Assembly: GCA_945874105.1 (NCBI GenBank)
Contig: CAMCFJ010000019.1
Span: 1 to 53,861 of the forward strand
DNA from: Candidatus Nitrotoga sp. CP45
Lineage (GTDB): Bacteria; Pseudomonadota; Gammaproteobacteria; Burkholderiales; Gallionellaceae
Length of the DNA: 53,861 nt
Reading direction: 5' to 3'
In this document: piece after piece, positions 37,446 through 44,654 of the stretch
Layout: every line of letters begins with the position of its first letter
Position numbering within the stretch: position 1 is the first letter of the stretch
Made by a program: the position numbers and the translations under genes
The notes under the pieces: model-generated
Told to the model about the DNA's origin: nothing
The model's database searches: none
The model's input: only the letters and a program-made list of their open reading frames with translations

Positions 37446-38300
37446 TCAGCGCTTTTGTTTGACGTGTTCTTCCAACTCGATGAAACTGGGACGTTCAGTA
37501 GAAGTGAGAACCTTGCGACCGAACTCTACTGCCATCGCTGGAGCGTAACCATTCAGATTGGCCAGCAATGTAACCTTGATAGTCTGGTACATTTTGCTCG
37601 ACTCCTCTGCTTTTTGCTCCAGTAAAGTCGCCAACGGGCCGACGAAACCATAAGCCAGCAGGATACCCAGAAACGTACCAACCAATGCCGCACCGATCAG
37701 CTTACCCAATTCGGAGGGTGGTATTCCAACAGACCCCATGGTATGCACAACCCCCATAACCGCCGCAACTATACCGAAAGCTGGCAAGGCGTCACCGAAC
37801 TTGGCGAGAACATGCGACGGCACCATTGCCTCATGGTGATGGGTTTCAATTTCTACATCCATCAGATTCTCGATTTCCATCGCATTCAGGTTACCGCTCA
37901 ACATGATTCGCAGGTAATCTGCTATAAATTCAATTACATGATGATCCGCCATTACTGTTGGATACTTGGCAAAGAGAGGGCTCTCATTTGTATTCTCAAT
38001 ATCGTTTTCAATGGCCATTAATCCTTCTTTGCGAATTTTGCCAAGCAACTCATAGAGCAGAGCCATTAGTTCCATATAGTTGCTTTTGGTATATTTAGCG
38101 CCCTTAAATATGGTAGGCAATGCGTTCAAAGTGGCCTTGATTGTTTTGCTGCTATTTCCCACCAAAAAGGCACCGGCACCAGCACCTGCTATCATCAGCA
38201 GCTCAATTGGCTGAAGCAAGGAAGCCAAATGCCCGCCTGCTAATGCAAAGCCGCCGAACACAGAGATTAAAATTATTACATACCCGACAATTACCAACAT
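37446..38300 (-). CDS. motA: Flagellar motor stator protein MotA
   Basis: 284 residues from ATG 38300, which has AAGGGAG upstream; the longer frame adds a non-hydrophobic start. Four helices: the N-terminal pair (LVIVGYVIILISVFGGF; LLMIAGAGAGAFLVG), a cytoplasmic loop of ~110 residues, and a C-terminal pair with DALPAFGIVAAVMGVVHTMG and GAALVGTFLGILLAYGFVGPLA carrying the functional prolines. The proton channel forms with MotB. Confidence 0.96.
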   Translation of the reverse strand: MLVIVGYVIILISVFGGFALAGGHLASLLQPIELLMIAGAGAGAFLVGNSSKTIKATLNALPTIFKGAKYTKSNYMELMALLYELLGKIRKEGLMAIENDIENTNESPLFAKYPTVMADHHVIEFIADYLRIMLSGNLNAMEIENLMDVEIETHHHEAMVPSHVLAKFGDALPAFGIVAAVMGVVHTMGSVGIPPSELGKLIGAALVGTFLGILLAYGFVGPLATLLEQKAEESSKMYQTIKVTLLANLNGYAPAMAVEFGRKVLTSTERPSFIELEEHVKQKR

Positions 38301-38491
38301 GGCCCAGCTCCCTTGAGTTGCGCACAAAGCGATCGCTTATGGCAGTGCAGTATCAACTTCTGGAAAAACTTCGGAAAAAGGCTCGAAAAATCGACATTAC
38401 TTCGTGCATTCAGACAACCGGATAGCGTAAATATCATCATAATAATTCCACATAGCATTTTGTGTCGGTAACGGCACCCGATAACAAAACT

Positions 38492-39049
38492 TTAATTCGC
38501 CATGCTTAATGCCGACAAACTTGATGCTACGGCATTCCTTTTTGTTTTCCCGGCACGGGAAGGTGGACGACAGATGCCACAAACATAGTCGGCATACAGT
38601 CCATTGGCATGCGCTATGAAATGTCCACCACATTCAGTGCAGCCTGTCAGTTGCAGCATCTTTGCATCAAAGAACCGTACTAAAAACCATGCACGTGTAA
38701 CACTCAATATCGGCTCATCGCCGCTAGCATTGATTTGCTCAAGGTACAAACAATAACTTTTAATGAGTGCCTCGACGCCCGCCAAGCGGGTATGCGTCAG
38801 CATAAACTGATGAATGTCAATAAACAGAGAAGAATGGATGTTGGGCGACCAACTCATGAACCAATCAGTTGAATAGGGCAGCATACCCTTGGACGGCGAA
38901 ACCCCCTTTACCTCTTTGTATAGCTTAAGCAAACGTTCCCGACTTAAAGCGGTTTCCTCCTGCAATAATTGCAAACGTGCTCCTAGCTTGATTAAATCCA
39001 CGGCAATCTGGATTTGGTATGCTTCAGTGACCACACTCTTGTTTCGCAT
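38492..39049 (-). CDS. flhC: Flagellar master regulator subunit FlhC
   Basis: 185 residues. FlhC pairs with FlhD as FlhD4C2, the class I activator of flagellar operons. Seen: QIQIAVDLIKLGARLQLLQEET, SRERLLKLYKEVKG, SPSKGMLPYSTDWF and the zinc site CTECGGHF…CGIC followed by basic RPPSRAGKTKR. It lies 28 bases downstream of flhD. Confidence 0.95.
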   Translation of the reverse strand: MRNKSVVTEAYQIQIAVDLIKLGARLQLLQEETALSRERLLKLYKEVKGVSPSKGMLPYSTDWFMSWSPNIHSSLFIDIHQFMLTHTRLAGVEALIKSYCLYLEQINASGDEPILSVTRAWFLVRFFDAKMLQLTGCTECGGHFIAHANGLYADYVCGICRPPSRAGKTKRNAVASSLSALSMAN

Positions 39050-39077
39050 AATGCCCCCATCAATAGTTGATTTTAAA

Positions 39078-39398
39078 TCAAGCAGCTAAAGCCTCCAAAG
39101 GCTGTCCGGCCATCAGGATGGTGGTATGTGCTTGCGACATCATCCTGTTCTTGTTGTAATCGGTAATCATATTGAGTAGAAGCTTTTCATCAAAGCGAAA
39201 GCGACACAACAACATATTGGATGCCGCCATTTTGAGTAATTGTGCTGAGCTTAAGCCGGCGATGAGTTCAACCATTTCCTGGTTAATTCCAAGACGAAAA
39301 ATGGCTGCCTCCTTATCTTCCTGAATCATCTGCCGCGCGAGCAGCATATAAGAAAGATTGGCTTCTTTAATTTCTTGATGAAGTTGATTGGTATTCAT
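39078..39398 (-). CDS. flhD: Flagellar master regulator subunit FlhD
   Basis: 106 residues, the usual size. Helical, with EIKEANLSYMLLARQMIQED, EAAIFRLGINQEMVELI, LSSAQLLKMAASNMLLCRFRFDE. The ribosome site CAAGGGGG precedes ATG 39398. Its upstream region contains a perfect short palindrome and a 130-bp duplication, both candidate control elements. Confidence 0.95.
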   Translation of the reverse strand: MNTNQLHQEIKEANLSYMLLARQMIQEDKEAAIFRLGINQEMVELIAGLSSAQLLKMAASNMLLCRFRFDEKLLLNMITDYNKNRMMSQAHTTILMAGQPLEALAA

Positions 39399-39473
39399 GA
39401 TTCGCCCCCTTGCAAGTTAACAACACTGTCCTTTTCGACGGTTGCATATTGCTGCACGAACGAACAGAAAGAA

Positions 39474-39490
39474 ATCAGAAGACTTCTGAT
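39474..39490. promoter_or_regulatory. Palindrome upstream of flhD, candidate operator
   Basis: ATCAGAAG-A-CTTCTGAT: a perfect 8-bp inverted repeat with a single central base, 76-92 bases before the flhD start codon. The size and position fit a dimeric regulator site, but it could be chance or an RNA hairpin in the leader. Confidence 0.35.
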
Positions 39491-39575
39491 CTCTTTGTAA
39501 GAAACTTTCCTACACGGAATGACAAGACTCCTCTTACTCTGGCTGTAAGTGGAGGATTACATGCTTACCTGAGTT

Positions 39576-39848
39576 TGCAAGGGGACAAATTCAAGCTTAC
39601 GTTTTTGTTATCGACTAGCAATGGCAAAACTTTAATTAATTTTAATAATATATTTCACTTAGCGTACCTAATAGCACAGTCCATTAAAATATATGCATTT
39701 TCATTGATCATTTGAATCTGCAAGGGGACAAATTCAAGCTTACGTTTTTGTTATCGACAGGCAATGGTAAAACTTTAATTAATTTTAAAGAAATACTTTA
39801 CTTGGCATGCCTCATAACACAGCCCATTGAAATATATGCATTTTCATT
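39576..39848. repeat. Direct duplication of a 130-bp unit upstream of flhD
   Basis: Copies 39576-39705 and 39719-39848 keep a constant 143-base offset with no indels and about 14 substitutions (roughly 89% identity by eye). The first 40 bases and the last 18 are identical. The unit starts TGCAAGGGGACAAATTCAAG, contains CTTTAATTAATTTTA and ends ATATATGCATTTTCATT. No coding potential. Confidence 0.9.
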
Positions 39849-40056
39849 AAGCGTCCAGTTAAACAAGAGGGCTAACCCCTGATGTAGTCATAACTACCAA
39901 AGAATTCAGAGATGTTAAAGGTATTGCATACTTGAATGGCAATCAGAACAGGACAACGACTGCAACAAATTGAATCTATTCGCGGTTTAACCGGACGGCA
40001 ACTAGTTCCTGTATTATTGCGATTTAGTCTCAACCTTATGAAATAACAAATAGAAT

Positions 40057-41583
40057 ATGGTTGCCAATAAACTTCGTGTCTTATTAGTTGAAACCTCGTT
40101 AGAGGATGCCCAGCGCACGCTCGCAAAACTGGAACAGAGCGGTTATGAAGTTGAGCATCAACGAGTAGATAATGCATCCGCTATGCAAACTGCCTTAATT
40201 GAAGATGAGTGGGATGTGGTGCTGTGCAGCTACGACCCATCCGGATTTTGTGGACTTGCCGCGCTTGAGCTAATGCAATCGAAAGGAGTGGACCTTCCTT
40301 TTCTATTCCTGTCGCATGACCTACATGAAGAAACCATCATTCATACCATGCAATCCGGTGCGAACGATTACATTTTCAAGGGGAGCTTAAATAGGCTCGC
40401 TCCCTCAATTGCGCATAATTTGCGCGAGGCACGTATTCGTTGCGAGCACCGCCAGGCGCAAATCGCCTTACAAGAGAATCAAGCGCGTCTGCAAGCCTTC
40501 ATCACCAACCTGCCGGGTATGGCCTATCAAGTATTACTCAAACATGACGGCGACATTTCCTTTCCATATATCAGCGATGGCAGCAAAGCTCTTCTCGACT
40601 TGAACCCGCAAGATTTAGAAACATATCCTCATTTATTCATTAACATGCTACATCCGGATGACCGCATTTCCTATGAGCAATCCATGCGCACTTCAGCAGA
40701 TAATTTTTCCTTTTGGAACTGGGAAGGACGTATCGTGATAATGCCAGATGGCGAGATTAAATGGATCAATCTACGCTGCAGCCCTCGAAAAACATTGCAT
40801 GGCGAAATTCAGTGGGAAGGCATTATGTCCAACATCAGCCAAAGCAAGCAGGCGGAAATCGAAATAAAATATTCGCAGGAACAATTGCGTGAACTATCCT
40901 CTCACGTCCAACTCGCACGCGAACAGGAACGACTTAACATAGCGCGCGAGGTGCATGATGACTTGGGCAGCACACTTACCGCCATTAAGCTCAACATCGC
41001 TTGGCTGGGAGGACGCCTGAGCAGGGAAGCACCTGAACTGATTGCAAAAATCAAGGATGTTGAAAACCTGGTTGATAAGTGTACCGCCGCCGCCAACGAC
41101 ATCTCTCATTCCCTGCGTCCAAGCACACTGGACTGTTTCGGAATCATCGCAGCAATGGAAATTGAAGTAGATGAATTTGAACAGCGTACCGGTATTTCTT
41201 GCGTATTCAACCACCCGGATGAAGATATCACTTTAGGTCCGGATATTGCCATCGCGCTGTTCCGCATCCTGCAAGAAACGCTCACCAATATAATGAAACA
41301 CGCACATGCCAGCAAAGTAAAAGTAGATCTATACAATCAAGCTACCTGCGTCGAAATGATCGTTAGCGACAACGGTCTCGGCTTTACCGAATCCGACCGC
41401 ATCAAACCGCGCTCTTTCGGCCTGCGCGGCATTTATGAACGAGTCGCCTATTTCGGCGGCAATGTGCATATCAACGGCACACCCGGCTCAGGAACCACAA
41501 TTAAAGCACGCATCCCGCATCAGCCTGAACCAACGACTACTGGCGGCTTTTTTTTGCAACAGCCACAACAAAAGCTGTTGTAA
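40057..41583 (+). CDS. NarX-like sensor histidine kinase with degenerate receiver and PAS domain
   Basis: 508 residues. The N-terminal receiver fold (1-125) is degenerate: the acidic pair is E12-T13 and the phospho-aspartate is Ser58 (VVLCSYDPSGF), while the lysine in FKGSLN is kept. PAS/PAC follows (~145-275). HisKA_3 dimerisation domain has the His in REVHDDLGSTLTAIKL (~309), then HATPase with DNGLGF and SFGLRGIYERV. It is cytoplasmic, with no membrane helix. The response regulator gene follows 21 bases later and is its likely partner. The receiver may be a regulatory pseudo-receiver. Confidence 0.88.
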   Translation: MVANKLRVLLVETSLEDAQRTLAKLEQSGYEVEHQRVDNASAMQTALIEDEWDVVLCSYDPSGFCGLAALELMQSKGVDLPFLFLSHDLHEETIIHTMQSGANDYIFKGSLNRLAPSIAHNLREARIRCEHRQAQIALQENQARLQAFITNLPGMAYQVLLKHDGDISFPYISDGSKALLDLNPQDLETYPHLFINMLHPDDRISYEQSMRTSADNFSFWNWEGRIVIMPDGEIKWINLRCSPRKTLHGEIQWEGIMSNISQSKQAEIEIKYSQEQLRELSSHVQLAREQERLNIAREVHDDLGSTLTAIKLNIAWLGGRLSREAPELIAKIKDVENLVDKCTAAANDISHSLRPSTLDCFGIIAAMEIEVDEFEQRTGISCVFNHPDEDITLGPDIAIALFRILQETLTNIMKHAHASKVKVDLYNQATCVEMIVSDNGLGFTESDRIKPRSFGLRGIYERVAYFGGNVHINGTPGSGTTIKARIPHQPEPTTTGGFFLQQPQQKLL

Positions 41584-41604
41584 TAAACACTATTGAAATC
41601 AACC

Positions 41605-42237
41605 ATGATTAACATATTAGTAGTGGATGATCACGCACTGATCCGCAAAGGCATGAAGCAAATCCTCAATGACACCGAGGATATACGCGTAACCGGAGAA
41701 GCTGAAAATGGCATGCAAGCCATCAAGATGACTCAAACAAATGTTTACGATTTGGTGCTATTAGATATCAGCATGCCTGATAAACATGGCATTGATGTAC
41801 TCAAACAACTCAAACTCAATCAGCCGCAATTACCGGTGCTAATATTAAGTATGCATGAGGAAAGCCAATACGCATTGCGTTCCATGAAGGCCGGGGCGGC
41901 AGGCTATCTCAGCAAGCAAAGCGCCCCGACACAACTGGTTACCGCCATACGCCAAGTCGCCTGCGGTAAAAAATACATTAGCAACGAACTGGCAGAAGAG
42001 TTAGCCAATGGCCTGTCACAAGGATATCAAGAACTGCTGCACCAAACCCTATCCAACCGCGAATACCAAACACTGTGCCTGATGGCATCAGGCAAGAGCC
42101 TAAGCGAAATGGCGGAAACTATGTCGCTCAGTGCCAAGACTGTCAGCGTTTATCGCGCACGCTTATTGGAAAAAATGAAACTAAAGAACAATGCTGAAGC
42201 GGTTCGTTACGCAATCGAGAACCACTTGATCGAATAA
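41605..42237 (+). CDS. NarL/FixJ-type response regulator
   Basis: 210 residues from ATG 41605 (an in-frame TTG at 41593 is less likely). Receiver with D8-D9, phospho-site D54 in VLLDISMPDKHG and Lys in YLSKQSAP. The C-terminal LuxR-type HTH is LSNREYQTLCLMASGKSLSEMAETMSLSAKTVSVYRARLLEKM. DNA-binding partner of the kinase encoded just upstream. Targets are unknown. Confidence 0.93.
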   Translation: MINILVVDDHALIRKGMKQILNDTEDIRVTGEAENGMQAIKMTQTNVYDLVLLDISMPDKHGIDVLKQLKLNQPQLPVLILSMHEESQYALRSMKAGAAGYLSKQSAPTQLVTAIRQVACGKKYISNELAEELANGLSQGYQELLHQTLSNREYQTLCLMASGKSLSEMAETMSLSAKTVSVYRARLLEKMKLKNNAEAVRYAIENHLIE

Positions 42238-42263
42238 TGCCCATTTATGAATATGGCAAGCAT

Positions 42264-44075
42264 CTAAGTGCTTTGTATGGTGGGCATCTCTGTAAACGTT
42301 GACGCGCCGATCACTCGATTGCGCCCAGCCTGTTTGGCCTGATAAAGTGCAGCATCAGCTCGTGACATGACTTCATCGACCGTTTCATCCGATAAACGCT
42401 CTGCCACACCCGCACTAAAAGTAATGAGTACTCTCTCGTTATTATTTAAAAAGAAATTCTTGGTTAGATCGCGTTGCACTCCTTTAATTACCTCTATTGC
42501 ATCGCTTTCCTTTGTGCCAGGAAGAATAATAGTGAATTCTTCACCTCCGTAGCGGGCCAGTATATCGGTACTGCGTATCATGCTCTTAACCACTTCCGCC
42601 AAGTGTGTAAGTGCAACATCACCGGCAGAGTGTCCAAGGTTATCGTTGATTTTTTTGAAATGGTCAATATCCATCATTGCAAGCGATAAAGATGTGCCGT
42701 GCCTATCGGCCCTTTCGAATTCTTGCACAAGTGCCGAATCCAAACCGCGCCTATTCAACGCGCCGGTTAAAAAATCCTGGTGCGCAGCTTCACTAATATA
42801 ATCAAGCTTTGTAGTGAGGTCATTAATTTTCTTCTCTGCTTCTTCCACTTTTTTCTGGGTTTCCTGGAAGGCCGTAAGATTGCGTTTCGCATCCACACTC
42901 ATCATCCTTATATCGCCTACCAAATTTTCCAGTATGGCGTTTAAATTGGTCATGTCGTGCGTTGATGTGATTTGCTCCTGATAGTTTGTGATCTTGAGCT
43001 GATAACTACCCGTACTCTCAGTAATATCTGCCAAATTGCTTACAAAAGTGGCTGCCATTCTTTTAATGGCTTCTTTGGCCTCCATGAATCCCGGCTTGAT
43101 TTGTGACTGCTTGTGGATTAACTCTTTGAGACTGCTTTCTGCGTCGCAAAGTGCATCAATATTGATCGGCTTTGAAATAATCTCTTGAACGATTTTGATC
43201 TGTCCATGTAACCATTTATCGTCGATAGTCATCTCGCCCATGCTGGAAACCAGCAAGCGCAACATCTGAACAAGCAATTCCTGCATGCGATGCTGTGTAT
43301 CATTTTGCAACTCTGCGCGGAGCAAGGTAGATCTTAGTACCTCACCCAGCACATTCACCTCTTCTATTGTCAGAGATTCGCGCATGCTTTGTAGCAACGC
43401 TTCTATTCTCTGCGTCGCACCTGCAGTATCAGCAAGCTGTGGAGCAACGGCCAGATCAATAGTTCGGATCAACATATCGCGCCAGATAATTGCCAGTTCC
43501 CGCTGACTATCGTCAGTAATAGCTACTGGATTGGATGACTCCACAATTGTCTGAGTTGTAGATTTTTCTTGTCTGGCAGCTTGATGGGTTGTCTTACCTT
43601 CGCTCCAAGACGTGATCAAGACATGCATCTTCTGACCCAACTGATTGGGATCATTGGCAAACTTGATCAATAAGTGATTCAAGTTTTCAATTTTTTGACT
43701 GAGGCTAAAACTTCCATGATTTGTTTCTAATTGCTTTAACAGGGAACGTAAAAGCGTGGTCCAATTAACTCTAACGGTTTCACCAGTTGCCGATGAAAGA
43801 AGGCTACGTAACATCCCCTCCAGCTCGGCCGGATCCGGTTTCTCAACCAATTTATGAATGGACTCGGCAACTCTTGCCAACTCGGGACGTTCCTTGCCCA
43901 TCTCATATAAAACTTTTTCCAGCGATTTATTAAGGATTGCAGAATGATCTACAGACACAACGCCTGCTACCCTGTCATAAACACGACGATAGTTATCCGG
44001 CGTTGGTGGGATCTTGTCATTGGAAAGTTGCGTCAATGCCTGCCGAGCAAGCTCTAATGGTGTAATTTTTTTCAT
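42264..44075 (-). CDS. Diguanylate cyclase (GGDEF)
   Basis: 603 residues. A long helical N-terminal region (1-430; begins MKKITPLELARQALTQLSND) without membrane helices or a known sensor domain precedes a GGDEF domain. The active site is GGEEF (510-514) and the inhibitory I-site RSTD (501-504) sits five residues before it, so product inhibition by c-di-GMP is expected. DFLTGALNRRGLD marks the domain start. It faces the NarL-type gene tail to tail. It probably influences motility versus attachment together with flhDC and the neighbouring sensors. Confidence 0.93.
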   Translation of the reverse strand: MKKITPLELARQALTQLSNDKIPPTPDNYRRVYDRVAGVVSVDHSAILNKSLEKVLYEMGKERPELARVAESIHKLVEKPDPAELEGMLRSLLSSATGETVRVNWTTLLRSLLKQLETNHGSFSLSQKIENLNHLLIKFANDPNQLGQKMHVLITSWSEGKTTHQAARQEKSTTQTIVESSNPVAITDDSQRELAIIWRDMLIRTIDLAVAPQLADTAGATQRIEALLQSMRESLTIEEVNVLGEVLRSTLLRAELQNDTQHRMQELLVQMLRLLVSSMGEMTIDDKWLHGQIKIVQEIISKPINIDALCDAESSLKELIHKQSQIKPGFMEAKEAIKRMAATFVSNLADITESTGSYQLKITNYQEQITSTHDMTNLNAILENLVGDIRMMSVDAKRNLTAFQETQKKVEEAEKKINDLTTKLDYISEAAHQDFLTGALNRRGLDSALVQEFERADRHGTSLSLAMMDIDHFKKINDNLGHSAGDVALTHLAEVVKSMIRSTDILARYGGEEFTIILPGTKESDAIEVIKGVQRDLTKNFFLNNNERVLITFSAGVAERLSDETVDEVMSRADAALYQAKQAGRNRVIGASTFTEMPTIQST

Positions 44076-44282
44076 CTATTTGAAAAGGATTGGTTTTACT
44101 ACATGGGTAAAGTATGTTTTTACCCTTTTCTCCAGAAAAAAACAATACTTATCCAGCATACTTATCCAGCTCTCAGGGGCCAGTTCAAACTCGGCAGCGG
44201 CATCCAAACCGGCGCCGTGCAGCAGTTCGCCCGCCGCGACGGACCGCTTTATGGACGTCCAAATGCACACCCGACTGCGTGG

Positions 44283-44654
44283 TCAGCGGTCTTTGAATGC
44301 CGCCTCGATAACCTCGCGCAGCTCATAGTCTTCGAATGGCTTTGCCAAATAGCCAGCGGGCTTTGCGAGTTGGGCTCTTGCGCTATTCGCATCACCAGAA
44401 AAGGCGCTCAGAAAAACCGTTGGTATATCAAACTGTGTGCGAATGGCCTGGGCCGCTTCAATACCGTCCATGGCGCTGCCCAGGTGTACGTCCATCAGTA
44501 CCAAGTCGGGCCGCAACTGTCCAGCCATCTCGATGGCCTGCTCGCCGGTGTCGGCCGGGCCAAGCGGTTCATAACCCAGATCGCAGAGTTGCATGGCAAT
44601 GTCGCGGGCGATGATCCGCTCGTCTTCGACCACCAGAATTGTGCGTTTGATCAT
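44283..44654 (-). CDS. Stand-alone receiver (CheY-like) response regulator
   Basis: 123 residues, receiver only: E10-D11, phospho-site D55 in LVLMDVHLGSAMDGIEAA and Lys in YLAKPFED. It resembles the receiver at the start of the large hybrid kinase at 50677-53861. Its start overlaps the stop of the kinase gene by 4 bases (44651-44654), so it is the direct partner. The DNA here is visibly richer in GC than that around it. Confidence 0.93.
   Translation of the reverse strand: MIKRTILVVEDERIIARDIAMQLCDLGYEPLGPADTGEQAIEMAGQLRPDLVLMDVHLGSAMDGIEAAQAIRTQFDIPTVFLSAFSGDANSARAQLAKPAGYLAKPFEDYELREVIEAAFKDR

Larger units (their letters stand above)
39399..40056. other. Long divergent regulatory region between flhD and the kinase gene
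   Basis: 658 non-coding bases, AT-rich, between the flhD start (minus) and the sensor-kinase start (plus). It contains the palindrome at 39474-39490 and two copies of a 130-bp unit (39576-39705 and 39719-39848). Length and structure suggest complex control of the flagellar master operon, but no promoter is clear by eye. Confidence 0.6.

Noticed and set aside
39576-39848. Direct repeats as a CRISPR or similar array
   Set aside because: Only two copies of 130 bp with a 13-bp spacer; no short regular repeats and no cas genes.
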